Shown one piece after another: positions 1 through 7,857 of a DNA stretch of 25,795 bases. The notes under the pieces are model-generated. The model searched no databases and was not told the DNA's origin. It was given only the letters and a program-made list of their open reading frames with translations. Within the stretch, counting starts at the first letter, position 1; every line of letters begins with the position of its first letter. Both the position numbers and the translations under genes were made by a program. The stretch comes from an uncultured Lachnospiraceae bacterium (GTDB lineage Bacteria; Bacillota; Clostridia; Lachnospirales; Lachnospiraceae), in assembly GCA_958426095.1 (NCBI GenBank), contig CATZYB010000012.1, forward strand, positions 1 to 25,795, read 5' to 3'.

Positions 1-1
1 T

Positions 2-661
2 CAGGCATTTACAAATACCTATGGACCGATAGAATATTTGGAAAAACTGTATATGTCTGCCATTTGCCATCCTGAGACTGCAGTTCTCTCCATTGCTACC
101 CGGCCGGACTGTCTCTCACAGGATGTCATTGAACTTCTAAAACGTATAAGTAAGATAAAGCCCGTCTGGGTCGAACTTGGACTTCAAACGATCCATGAGG
201 ACACTGCCCGTTTTATCCGCCGCAGTTACTCTCTGGATGTTTTTACAGATGCCCTCGACCGCCTGAGAGAAGCCGGTATCGAGACGATCGTCCATACGAT
301 TCTCGGACTTCCCGGGGAATCGGAAGACGATATTTTAGAAACCCATCATTTTCTTGCACAGCAGCCGATCCAGGGAATCAAATTACAGCTGCTTCATGTA
401 CTGCGCGGAACAGATCTCGACACTATTTACCGTATGCGGCCTTTTCACATACTGACGCTTGAAGAGTATACGGATTTAGTCATCCGATGCATTGAGATCC
501 TGCCCCCGGAAATCGTCATTCACCGTATCACCGGGGACGGCCCAAAGAACTTATTAACAGCTCCCCTGTGGAGCGTCCACAAAAAACAGGTTCTGAACAC
601 GATTCATCACACATTTAAAACCCAAGCCACCTGGCAGGGACGGCTGTATTCGCCCCTATAG
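2..661 (+). CDS. TIGR01212-family radical SAM protein (5' end cut off by window)
   Basis: This is the C-terminal part of a radical SAM protein of the YhcC/YtqA (TIGR01212) type, related to the Elp3/MiaB radical SAM group. The reading frame is open to base 2, so the TTG at 38 is not a real start. Upstream in-frame codons read QAFTNTYGPIEYLEKLY, which fits the family and continues into HPETAVLSIATRPDC. The visible part includes WVELGLQTIHEDT and HTILGLPGESEDDILET, typical of the second half of the radical SAM barrel. The CxxxCxxC cluster motif would lie upstream of the window. The exact substrate is not established for the family as far as I know; a role in RNA modification is often suggested. 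It is followed after 32 bp by the DUF4364 gene on the same strand, so the two are probably co-transcribed. Confidence 0.85.
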   Translation, partial: QAFTNTYGPIEYLEKLYMSAICHPETAVLSIATRPDCLSQDVIELLKRISKIKPVWVELGLQTIHEDTARFIRRSYSLDVFTDALDRLREAGIETIVHTILGLPGESEDDILETHHFLAQQPIQGIKLQLLHVLRGTDLDTIYRMRPFHILTLEEYTDLVIRCIEILPPEIVIHRITGDGPKNLLTAPLWSVHKKQVLNTIHHTFKTQATWQGRLYSPL

Positions 662-693
662 GACACTGGCAAACGGTCAGGAAAGGAACATTT

Positions 694-1230
694 ATGATTG
701 CCGATCCATCCACTTTATACAAATTAATGATTCTCTATATTCTGAACGCCTCTGAATTTCCTCTCACAAATTCTCAGGTGTGTGAGTTTCTTCTGGACAA
801 AGGATACACCACCTACTTTACAACTCAGGCGGCCATATCCGATTTGATCGAGGCCCAGTTTATTTCCGTTGACCAGAAAAACAACAGCTCCTACTATCAG
901 CTGACGCCTTCCGGCAGAGAAACTCTGGAAGCCTTTTCCTCCTCTATCTCTGACGGCATTAAAAATGATATCTGCGCCTACCTGGAAGATAAACATTATG
1001 CCCTCCGCCAGACGAATGAAGTGACCGCCAGCTATCTTCCGAAAAAAAATCAGGAATTTGACGTAGAACTTCTTCTCAAAGATGGAAAGGAACCGCTGCT
1101 CAAACTGCAGCTCACCGTGCCTACCGAGTTTCAGGCCGAACTGATCTGTGACCACTGGCACAAACAGAGCAGCGAAATTTATAATTATTTAATGACAACA
1201 TTACTGACAAAAAAAAATGCGGATGAGTAA
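694..1230 (+). CDS. DUF4364 family protein, winged-helix-like
   Basis: A 178-residue protein matching the DUF4364 family of Clostridia. Its N-terminal ~75 residues look like a winged-helix fold: helices around LYKLMILYILN and LTNSQVCEFLLDKG, then a recognition-helix-like TTQAAISDLIEAQFI and a wing with YYQLTPSGRETLEAF. This resembles PadR/MarR-type DNA-binding domains, so a transcription-regulator role is plausible but not proven. The C-terminal half is a small mixed alpha/beta domain of unknown function. The ATG at 694 has a good Shine-Dalgarno sequence, AGGAAAGGA at 679-687, with six bases between. Its stop codon sits in the loop of the terminator at 1213-1241. It probably shares a transcript with the radical SAM gene just upstream. 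Confidence 0.85.
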   Translation: MIADPSTLYKLMILYILNASEFPLTNSQVCEFLLDKGYTTYFTTQAAISDLIEAQFISVDQKNNSSYYQLTPSGRETLEAFSSSISDGIKNDICAYLEDKHYALRQTNEVTASYLPKKNQEFDVELLLKDGKEPLLKLQLTVPTEFQAELICDHWHKQSSEIYNYLMTTLLTKKNADE

Positions 1231-1241
1231 TCCGCATTTTT
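1213..1241. terminator. Bidirectional intrinsic terminator between convergent genes
   Basis: An 11-bp perfect stem (AAAAATGCGGA at 1213-1223 pairing with 1231-1241) closes a 7-base loop. The plus strand ends in five T. The minus strand ends in seven T, reading past 1211-1217. The DUF4364 stop codon (1228-1230) is inside the loop, and the minus-strand metallo-hydrolase stop is at 1246. The hairpin therefore serves both convergent genes with almost no extra DNA. Confidence 0.85.
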
Positions 1242-1245
1242 CAAT

Positions 1246-2847
1246 CTATCTGTCCCATTTATCACAGAGATTATTGATCTGATCGGCAAGTCTCGCCAAA
1301 TCCTTATTGGCTCCGCCTTCATTATGCTGTATAACGACCATAAGCCGTCTTCCCGCAGCCACAAGCCGTTCAAATACAGAACTGGACTTTCTGGCCGCCG
1401 CCTTCTTCGACTTTCGAACCGGTACGGCTTCAACCACACAACTATTATCAACAAGATCATAACTGGTGCCGCTGTACGGCGCCACCGCATCGTAACCGTA
1501 TTCGTTTTTCAGACACTCTGTAAATGCTTCACACACAGCATCTTCACCATGAACAACAAACACCCGTTCCGGCTTCTTTTTAAATCCCTGAAGCCAGCGG
1601 ATCAATCCCTGCTTATCCGCATGACCGCTGATTCCGGCCAACTGTTCAATATGAGCGCAGACCTCGATCGTCTCACCGAAGAGCTTCACTTCCTGAGTCC
1701 CTTCCACCAATGCCCGTCCAAGGGTTCCGTTGGCCTGATAGCCGACAAACAAAACCGTACATTCCGGCCGCCACAGATTATGTTTCAAATGATGGCGAAT
1801 CCGTCCGGCTTCACACATGCCGGATGCAGAAAGAATCACCTTCGGCCGGCTGTCGAAATTGATCGCCTTTGACTCTTCACTGGAAACAGAAGTTTTCAGT
1901 CCGGGAAAGGTGATCGGATTGATTCCCTGCTTGACCAGTTCCATGGCCTCCTCGTCGAAACATTCATAAATATTTTGATTAAATATCGTTGTTGCCTCAA
2001 TGGCCAGCGGACTATCTACATAAACTTCAAAATTATCATGTCCCTTTATCCGATTCTCCGCCTTGATCTGCCGGATGAAATAAAGCATTTCCTGAGTACG
2101 CCCCACCGCAAAGGATGGAATAACTACATTACCGCCCCGGTCAAAGGTTTCCTGGATGATCCGGCTGAGTTCTTCCACATAATCCGGTCGGGTCTGTCCA
2201 TGGGAACGGTCGCCATAAGTCGATTCGATAACCACGTAATCCGCCTCTTCAACCATCGACGGATCTTTGATCAACGGCTGATGAGTGTTGCCCACATCCC
2301 CGGAAAAAACAATCTTCTTCTGCAATCCGTTTTCACTGATCCATACCTCTATGCACGAAGAACCAAGCAAATGCCCCACATCGGTAAAACGGATACGGAT
2401 TCCCGGGCATATGTCAATGATCTTGTTATAATCACAGCCCGCAAAATGCTCAAGAACACCTTCTGCATCCTCCATCGTATACGTCGGCACGACTTCCGGT
2501 TTTCCGGCCCGGCGTCCTTTGCGGTTCTTCCACTCTGCCTCAAATTCCTGAATGTGGGCACTGTCACGAAGCATAATACCACAAAGCTGTTTTGTTGCAT
2601 TGGTTGCAAAAACAGTTCCCCGAAAACCTTCCGCATATAATAAAGGCAGCAATCCGGAATGGTCAATATGGGCATGGGTCAAAAACACATAATCGATTTC
2701 GGCAGCGGCGGCTGCTACCGGCTGATTTTCAAAAAAATCTTCTCCCTGTTCCATCCCATAATCAATAAATATTTTGTGTCCGCACGCTTCCAGATAGTGA
2801 CAGCTTCCCGTCACTTCGTGAGCGGCTCCAGAAAATGTTAAACGCAT
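1246..2847 (-). CDS. MBL-fold beta-CASP metallo-hydrolase (probable RNase)
   Basis: A 533-residue metallo-beta-lactamase-fold protein of the CPSF73-like beta-CASP group, probably a cytoplasmic RNA nuclease. The zinc motif HTHAHIDHSG is at residues 58-65 with H58, H60, D62 and H63. Later ligand motifs are DVGHLLGSS and VFSGDVGN. The beta-CASP part shows YVDSPLAIEAT, LSASGMCEAGRIRHHL and the terminal SGHADKQGL. The C-terminal ~70 residues, starting with a basic KSKKAAARKSSS segment, extend beyond the core and may help bind RNA. The ATG at 2847 has GGGGGA at 2853-2858 as Shine-Dalgarno, but that site lies in the 3' arm of a hairpin following ysxC. It is the last gene of the tig-clpP-clpX-lon-ysxC run and may also be transcribed on its own. 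Confidence 0.9.
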   Translation of the reverse strand: MRLTFSGAAHEVTGSCHYLEACGHKIFIDYGMEQGEDFFENQPVAAAAAEIDYVFLTHAHIDHSGLLPLLYAEGFRGTVFATNATKQLCGIMLRDSAHIQEFEAEWKNRKGRRAGKPEVVPTYTMEDAEGVLEHFAGCDYNKIIDICPGIRIRFTDVGHLLGSSCIEVWISENGLQKKIVFSGDVGNTHQPLIKDPSMVEEADYVVIESTYGDRSHGQTRPDYVEELSRIIQETFDRGGNVVIPSFAVGRTQEMLYFIRQIKAENRIKGHDNFEVYVDSPLAIEATTIFNQNIYECFDEEAMELVKQGINPITFPGLKTSVSSEESKAINFDSRPKVILSASGMCEAGRIRHHLKHNLWRPECTVLFVGYQANGTLGRALVEGTQEVKLFGETIEVCAHIEQLAGISGHADKQGLIRWLQGFKKKPERVFVVHGEDAVCEAFTECLKNEYGYDAVAPYSGTSYDLVDNSCVVEAVPVRKSKKAAARKSSSVFERLVAAGRRLMVVIQHNEGGANKDLARLADQINNLCDKWDR

Positions 2848-2897
2848 AAAAATCCCCCATTTCGTACTTATTATTATATACGAAATGGAGGATTTTT
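2848..2897 (-). terminator. Hairpin after ysxC that contains the next gene's Shine-Dalgarno site
   Basis: Two 19-base arms (2879-2897 and 2848-2866) pair along their whole length in minus-strand RNA, with one G-U pair, around a 12-base AT-rich loop. The 3' arm ends in five U directly before the ATG of the metallo-hydrolase at 2847. The 5' arm carries CCUCC, which pairs with the GGGGGA ribosome site. It looks like an intrinsic terminator for ysxC, and any read-through RNA would have its next ribosome site hidden. Confidence 0.75.
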
Positions 2898-2901
2898 ACT
2901 A
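2873..2901 (-). promoter_or_regulatory. Possible promoter in the hairpin loop, upstream of the metallo-hydrolase
   Basis: A perfect TATAAT (2873-2878) falls in the loop of the ysxC hairpin. The hexamer 17 bp upstream is TAGTAA (2896-2901), which matches the -35 consensus at only three of six bases. A transcript starting about seven bases after the -10 would lack the 5' arm and leave the ribosome site free. AT-rich loops give chance TATAAT matches, so this is tentative. Confidence 0.3.
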
Positions 2902-3492
2902 TAAGTTTAACGCATATTGTTCAATTAGATTCCAGATTTCATCCCGCCCCTGCTTGCTCACTGCAGAGAATGGAACGATCGGCGTCCCTTCCGTTACATT
3001 AAGGCCAACCCGGATCTGTTTCACCTGCTTCGGAACCTGGCTGCGTTTCAGTTTATCCAGCTTCGTAGCAATGATCACCGGATTAAAGCCCTGATCCACG
3101 ATCCACTGATACATATGCTTATCATTGGCCGATGGTTCATGACGGATATCAATAAGCAAAAATACAAGCCGAAGCTGCTCCGACGTATGCAGATAACGCT
3201 CGATCATCGTTCCCCATTTTGCTTTGACAGCCTCAGAAACCTTGGCATAACCGTAACCAGGCAGATCGACAAAATAAATCTCTTCATTGATATTATAGAA
3301 ATTAATTGTCTGTGTCTTTCCAGGCTGCTGGGAAGTCCGGGCATAGGATTTCCGGTTCATCAATCCATTGATAAGAGAAGATTTTCCCACGTTGGATTTT
3401 CCGGCAAAAGCCACTTCCGGAAGGGTATTTTCCGGAAGTTTGCTCGTAATCCCGCAGACAGTTTCCAGATTTACATTTTTTATAACGTGCAT
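2899..3492 (-). CDS. ysxC: Ribosome biogenesis GTP-binding protein YsxC/YihA (EngB)
   Basis: A 197-residue TRAFAC-class GTPase needed for assembly of the large ribosomal subunit in Bacillus and relatives. The GTP motifs are clear: G1 GKSNVGKSS at 31-39, G2 in the TSQQPGKTQT region, G3 DLPG at 76-79, G4 TKLD at 143-146, and a G5-like SAVSKQG near the C-terminus. The length matches the family (195 residues in B. subtilis). An in-frame start at 3537 would overlap lon. The ATG at 3492 has AGGAGA (3497-3502) four bases upstream and begins MHVIKNVNLE, so I prefer it. The lon stop codon is 10 bp upstream, which suggests coupled translation. The lon-ysxC pairing is common in Firmicutes. Confidence 0.95.
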   Translation of the reverse strand: MHVIKNVNLETVCGITSKLPENTLPEVAFAGKSNVGKSSLINGLMNRKSYARTSQQPGKTQTINFYNINEEIYFVDLPGYGYAKVSEAVKAKWGTMIERYLHTSEQLRLVFLLIDIRHEPSANDKHMYQWIVDQGFNPVIIATKLDKLKRSQVPKQVKQIRVGLNVTEGTPIVPFSAVSKQGRDEIWNLIEQYALNL

Positions 3493-3502
3493 AGGATCTC
3501 CT

Positions 3503-5842
3503 TTATTCACTTTCTGTCTTTTCAGGCATATGGACAAGAGCTGTCTTTAAAACATCTTCCATGACTTCTGCATAGATAATTTCCATGCCTTCATAAATTT
3601 CCCCGTCCATTTCTTCCACATCCTTACGGTTCTTGGCCGGAACAACTACTGTTTTGATTTTGGCAACTTTGGCTGCCAGCAGCTTTTCTTTCAAGCCGCC
3701 GATCGGAAGTACCCGGCCCCGAAGGGTAATCTCACCGGTCATAGCCACACTGGCCTTTACCGGAATTCCTGTGATCGCAGAAAGCATGGCCGTTGCCATG
3801 GTCACACCGGCCGACGGTCCGTCCTTCGGCACAGCGCCCTCCGGAATATGGATGTGAATATCATGTTTTTCAAAGAAATCCGCCGGAATAAAATATTCCT
3901 CGCTCATAGAACGGATAAAGCTGATTCCGGCCCGGGCAGACTCTTTCATGACGTCTCCAAGCTTTCCTGTCAACTCAAACTTACCATTGCCCGGCAAAAC
4001 ATTGACTTCCACAGAAAGCGTAACACCGCCTACACTGGTCCAGGCCAGTCCCCGGACAATGCCGACCTCGTCCTTTGAATTTGCCTCGTCAAAGCTATAA
4101 CGCTCTTTGCCGAGATATTTGCCAAGCGTCTTTACACCGACTTTCACATTTTTTTTATTTTCTTCCACAATCTCTCTGGCCGATTTACGACAGATATCTC
4201 CAATCCGCCGTTCCAGATTACGAACGCCGGCCTCCTGTGTATAATGGACAATAATCTTTTCCAGCGCCTTATCTGTAATGGATATCTGACTCTTTTTCAG
4301 TCCATGGATCTTAATCTGCTTTGGAATAAGATGTTCTTTAGCGATATGCAGCTTTTCATTTTCCGTATAACTGTTCACCTCGATGACTTCCATACGGTCT
4401 AAGAGCGGCCGCGGAATCGTTGACAAGGTATTGGCTGTGGCGATAAAGAGGACTTCGGACAGGTCTACCGGAAGCTCAATATAATTATCCCGGAATTTTG
4501 AATTCTGCTCTGAATCCAAAACTTCCAGAAGGGCAGAAAAAACGTCGCCCTTATAATCATTGCTCGCTTTATCCACTTCATCCAAAAGCATGACCGGATT
4601 TTTTACCCCGGCATTTTTCAGCGCTGAAGCTATACGTCCCGGCATAGCTCCCACATAAGTTTTTCGATGTCCCCGGATTTCTGCTTCATCCCGGACACCG
4701 CCAAGGCTGATGCGAACATATTTTTTGTCCAACGCTCTGGCAACGGATTTGGCAATGGAGCTTTTGCCTGTGCCCGGAGGGCCGACGAGGCACAAAATCG
4801 GACTTTCTCCCTTACCGGTCAACAGACGGACCGATAAATATTCAAGGATTCGTTCCTTTACCTTTTCCAGGCCGTAATGATCTTCTTCCAAAATCTTCTC
4901 TGCCTGTTTCAGGCTGACCTTTTCCTCATCCCGTTTGTCCCAAGGCATGGATAAAAGCGTTTCCACATAACCACGTATAACGCCATTCTCAGAAGCCATA
5001 TTCGACGATGAACGAAAACGGTCGATTTCTTTTTGGATTTTTTCTTTCACTTCATCGCTGGCTTCCAGCTCTTTAAGCTGAGCTTCAAACTGCTCTGCAT
5101 CGGTCTGGGTATTATCCTCGCCAAGTTCCTCACGGATGACCTTCATCTGTTCCCTGAGAATATATTCCCTCTGGTTTTTATCGACCCGTTCCTTCACTTT
5201 TGCCTGAATCTCCCGGGTGACCTGTATCATCTCTATTTCTTTCGTCATAAACTGGGCCAGCACTTCAAAACGCATCTGCAGATCCACCGTTTCCAGACAC
5301 TTTTGACGCTGCTTATATTCCATCGGAAGATTTGTACACAGTTGATCCACCAGTTTAAGCAGATTTTCTTCCTCCAAAAGCTGACGCACCAGCTCGCTGC
5401 TGAAATTCGGATTCTGCATGGCATAGTTTTCCAAAAGTTCATGGAGATAACGCACATATCCGGCCTTCTGCACTTCATCGATTTCGCAGATTGTTTTATC
5501 AAAAACAGTAACCTCCGCTTTAAGCATCGGCTCTGTCATCATCAAATTATCAAGATGGGCCCTGTAGGTTCCCTCGACCATTACTCTGAGTGAATCCTTC
5601 GACAGTTTCACAATCTGCTTGATTTTAGCCACTGTCCCGAATTCATAGAGGTCATCCTTTCCCGGATCCTCCACCTCCACGTTCCGCTGAGTCAGCAAAA
5701 ATATATTCTGATCGGCTAACATGGCGGCCTCAATGGCCATTTTGGATTTATTGCGGCTGACTTCAAAGTGGACAATCATATTCGGTAAAATCGTCATGCC
5801 CCGCAAAGCAATCACCGGCAGTTCTAAGCATATATCATTCAT
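3503..5842 (-). CDS. lon: ATP-dependent protease Lon (LonA type)
   Basis: A 779-residue cytoplasmic AAA+ serine-lysine protease that degrades misfolded and regulatory proteins. The N-terminal substrate-binding domain begins LELPVIALRGMTILPNM. The AAA+ module has Walker A GPPGTGKSS and Walker B VMLLDEVDKA. The protease domain has KDGPSAG with catalytic Ser677 and GGLKEKLLAA with Lys720. These are the same positions as in B. subtilis LonA when the ATG at 5842 is used. The frame is open up to 5926, but the extra 28 codons overlap clpX and the hairpin in front of the gene and are not Lon-like. The best Shine-Dalgarno match, GGGAG, is about 13 bases from this ATG, so initiation may be modest. It lies 76 bp after clpX and 10 bp before ysxC. 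Confidence 0.95.
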   Translation of the reverse strand: MNDICLELPVIALRGMTILPNMIVHFEVSRNKSKMAIEAAMLADQNIFLLTQRNVEVEDPGKDDLYEFGTVAKIKQIVKLSKDSLRVMVEGTYRAHLDNLMMTEPMLKAEVTVFDKTICEIDEVQKAGYVRYLHELLENYAMQNPNFSSELVRQLLEEENLLKLVDQLCTNLPMEYKQRQKCLETVDLQMRFEVLAQFMTKEIEMIQVTREIQAKVKERVDKNQREYILREQMKVIREELGEDNTQTDAEQFEAQLKELEASDEVKEKIQKEIDRFRSSSNMASENGVIRGYVETLLSMPWDKRDEEKVSLKQAEKILEEDHYGLEKVKERILEYLSVRLLTGKGESPILCLVGPPGTGKSSIAKSVARALDKKYVRISLGGVRDEAEIRGHRKTYVGAMPGRIASALKNAGVKNPVMLLDEVDKASNDYKGDVFSALLEVLDSEQNSKFRDNYIELPVDLSEVLFIATANTLSTIPRPLLDRMEVIEVNSYTENEKLHIAKEHLIPKQIKIHGLKKSQISITDKALEKIIVHYTQEAGVRNLERRIGDICRKSAREIVEENKKNVKVGVKTLGKYLGKERYSFDEANSKDEVGIVRGLAWTSVGGVTLSVEVNVLPGNGKFELTGKLGDVMKESARAGISFIRSMSEEYFIPADFFEKHDIHIHIPEGAVPKDGPSAGVTMATAMLSAITGIPVKASVAMTGEITLRGRVLPIGGLKEKLLAAKVAKIKTVVVPAKNRKDVEEMDGEIYEGMEIIYAEVMEDVLKTALVHMPEKTESE

Positions 5843-5874
5843 CTTTTGTATCACACTCCCGTAATGAACTAATA

Positions 5875-5898
5875 GGGCTGTACCTTTTGGTACAGCCC
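5875..5898 (-). other. Strong hairpin without a U tract between clpX and lon
   Basis: A perfect 10-bp stem (GGGCTGTACC at 5875-5884 pairing with 5889-5898) closes a four-base loop, AAAA in the minus-strand RNA. It lies 20 bases past the clpX stop and 33 bases before the lon start. The bases after it read TATTAGTT, so it is not a typical intrinsic terminator. It could stabilise the clpX 3' end, mark an RNA-processing point, or partly attenuate lon. Confidence 0.6.
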
Positions 5899-5918
5899 CC
5901 AATCTACAGTCGTCTTGA

Positions 5919-7220
5919 TCAGGCAATCTCTCCGCTGCTTTTATGCGGTATCTTTTTGCTGCCTGTCACCCGTTTTACAGGTGTTTTCTCACCATAAGTG
6001 AGTATCGGTTCTCCCCGGCCATCCACAACGTCTTTGGTAATGGTACAGGAATCTACCAATTCCTCCGATGGAATCCGATACATGATATCCATCATCGTCT
6101 CTTCAATGATCGCACGTAATCCTCTGGCACCGGTTTTCTGTTCAAATGAGCGGCGGGCCACTTCCTTCACAGCCTCCGGTTCAAATTCCAGACGCACACC
6201 ATCCATTTCAAATAACCGCTGATACTGACGTACCAGGGCGCTCTTCGGTTGAGTCAAAATCTGAACAAGAGCATCCTCATCCAGCAGATCCAGCGCAACA
6301 CATACCGGCACACGGCCGACAAATTCCGGAATCAAGCCAAATTTAATAAGGTCTTCCGGCAATGTCTGGCGGAACAGATCTCCGATATTCGTCTCCTCTT
6401 CATTCTGACGGATCACCGAATTAAATCCAATACCCTTCTGACCGATCCGGGACTGAATGATTTTCTCCAGGCCATCAAAAGCTCCGCCGCAAATAAAGAG
6501 AATATTTGTTGTATCAATCTGGATAAATTCCTGATGCGGATGTTTCCGTCCGCCCTGAGGCGGTACAGAAGCCACCGTACCTTCAAGGATTTTCAACAAT
6601 GCCTGCTGAACGCCTTCGCCGGAAACATCTCTTGTAATGGATACATTTTCCGACTTCCGCGTAATTTTATCGATTTCATCCACATAGATGATACCATATT
6701 CGGCCCGCTCTACATCAAAGTCTGCGGCCTGAAGAAGTTTCAGGAGAATATTCTCCACGTCCTCGCCGACATAACCCGCTTCTGTCAGAGCCGTCGCATC
6801 CGCAATAGCAAACGGCACATTCAGCATTTTCGCCAATGTCTGAGCAAGCAATGTCTTGCCTGAACCGGTCGGTCCGATCAAAAGTACATTACTCTTTTGA
6901 AGCTCTACATCCGAATCACTGTCTGCCATGATCCGTTTATAGTGATTGTATACAGCTACGGCCAGCGCTTTTTTCGCATCATCCTGTCCGATAATATAAT
7001 CATCAAGGAAGGCTTTGATCTCCATCGGCTTCATTAAACGAATGCCTTCGGTAATATCCTCTTCCTCTTCAAACTCTTCGGTGATAATCTCCGAGCATAT
7101 CCCAATACATTCATCACAGATAAACGCATTTGGACCTGCGATCAACTTTCTGACCTGATCCTGGGTCTTATTGCAAAAAGAACATCTTGGAATCTTCTTG
7201 TCTTCCATACGTCCTGCCAT
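5919..7220 (-). CDS. clpX: ATP-dependent Clp protease ATP-binding subunit ClpX
   Basis: A 433-residue AAA+ unfoldase that feeds substrates to ClpP. The N-terminal zinc-binding domain has C13, C16, C35 and C38. The ATPase core has Walker A GPTGSGKT, Walker B IIYVDEIDKI and the substrate-pore RKH loop (GGRKHPHQEF). The ClpP-docking loop is present as GQKGIGFNS, the IGF-type motif. The sensor-2 region GARGLRAIIEE follows. The ATG at 7220 has GGAGG (7228-7232) seven bases upstream; a second Met at residue 5 lacks such a site. It starts 25 bp after clpP and is followed by a hairpin and lon, so clpP, clpX and lon probably share a transcript. Confidence 0.97.
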   Translation of the reverse strand: MAGRMEDKKIPRCSFCNKTQDQVRKLIAGPNAFICDECIGICSEIITEEFEEEEDITEGIRLMKPMEIKAFLDDYIIGQDDAKKALAVAVYNHYKRIMADSDSDVELQKSNVLLIGPTGSGKTLLAQTLAKMLNVPFAIADATALTEAGYVGEDVENILLKLLQAADFDVERAEYGIIYVDEIDKITRKSENVSITRDVSGEGVQQALLKILEGTVASVPPQGGRKHPHQEFIQIDTTNILFICGGAFDGLEKIIQSRIGQKGIGFNSVIRQNEEETNIGDLFRQTLPEDLIKFGLIPEFVGRVPVCVALDLLDEDALVQILTQPKSALVRQYQRLFEMDGVRLEFEPEAVKEVARRSFEQKTGARGLRAIIEETMMDIMYRIPSEELVDSCTITKDVVDGRGEPILTYGEKTPVKRVTGSKKIPHKSSGEIA

Positions 7221-7245
7221 TATGATACCTCCGGCCTTTTATTAA

Positions 7246-7827
7246 TTATCTGCTAACAATGACTTTATCAACCAATCCATATTCCCTGGCTTCCTGGGCC
7301 GTCATGTAATTATCCCGTTCCGTATCCTGAGCAATAATCTCCAAAGGCTTTCCGGTATTTGCTGCAAGAATTTCGTTTAAACGCTGACGTGTTTTCAAAA
7401 TCTGTTCTGCAACAATATTGATCTCCGTAGCCTGCCCCTGAGCGCCGCCGGACGGCTGATGAATCATGATCGTAGAATTCGGCAGGGCCATACGTTTGCC
7501 CTTTGTTCCGCCGGCCAGAAGAAAAGCTCCCATGCTGGCTGCCATACCCATACAAATGGTGGACACATCACATTTAATATAATTCATCGTATCGTAGATG
7601 GCCATTCCCGCGGACACGGAACCGCCCGGACTGTTAATATAAAGGCTGATATCCTTTCCCGGATCTTCGGATTCCAAAAACAATAACTGGGATACGATCA
7701 GATTCGCAGAAACATCCGTTACTTCCTCTCCAAGGAAAATAATCCGTTCTTTCAAAAGTCTGGAAAAAATGTCGTAAGATCTCTCGCCTCTGCTTGTCTG
7801 TTCAATGACATAAGGTACTAAACTCAA
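7246..7827 (-). CDS. clpP: ATP-dependent Clp protease proteolytic subunit ClpP
   Basis: The serine protease subunit that forms the ClpP tetradecamer and works with ClpX. I place the start at the TTG at 7827, giving 193 residues beginning MSLVPYVIEQTSRGERSYDIF, the canonical ClpP N-terminus. The catalytic residues are then Ser98 (MAASMGAF), His123 (MIHQP) and Asp172 (TERD), the same numbers as in B. subtilis. An ATG two codons upstream, at 7833, is only one base from the AGGAGG at 7835-7840, while the TTG is seven bases away. The N-terminal axial-loop residues needed for ClpX docking are intact. It lies 24 bp after tig and 25 bp before clpX on the same strand. Confidence 0.96.
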   Translation of the reverse strand: MSLVPYVIEQTSRGERSYDIFSRLLKERIIFLGEEVTDVSANLIVSQLLFLESEDPGKDISLYINSPGGSVSAGMAIYDTMNYIKCDVSTICMGMAASMGAFLLAGGTKGKRMALPNSTIMIHQPSGGAQGQATEINIVAEQILKTRQRLNEILAANTGKPLEIIAQDTERDNYMTAQEAREYGLVDKVIVSR

Positions 7828-7834
7828 TTTCATT

Positions 7835-7840
7835 CCTCCT
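7835..7840 (-). promoter_or_regulatory. clpP Shine-Dalgarno site that favours a TTG start
   Basis: A full AGGAGG lies one base before the ATG at 7833 and seven bases before the TTG at 7827. Only the second spacing is normal for ribosome binding. Confidence 0.65.
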
Positions 7841-7857
7841 GTTAAAAATCAGGCTGA

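Noticed and set aside
724..1161. A 145-codon minus-strand frame opposite DUF4364
   Set aside because: It is antisense to a well-supported gene with a good ribosome site. The minus-strand frame has none.
1975..2640. A 221-codon plus-strand frame opposite the beta-CASP RNase
   Set aside because: It is a shadow of a gene with clear metal-binding motifs on the other strand, and resembles no known protein.
5033..5593. A 186-codon plus-strand frame opposite lon
   Set aside because: It is fully antisense to the Lon substrate-binding region, is rich in Phe/His/Leu as expected from reverse-strand reading of a coding gene, and lacks a ribosome site.
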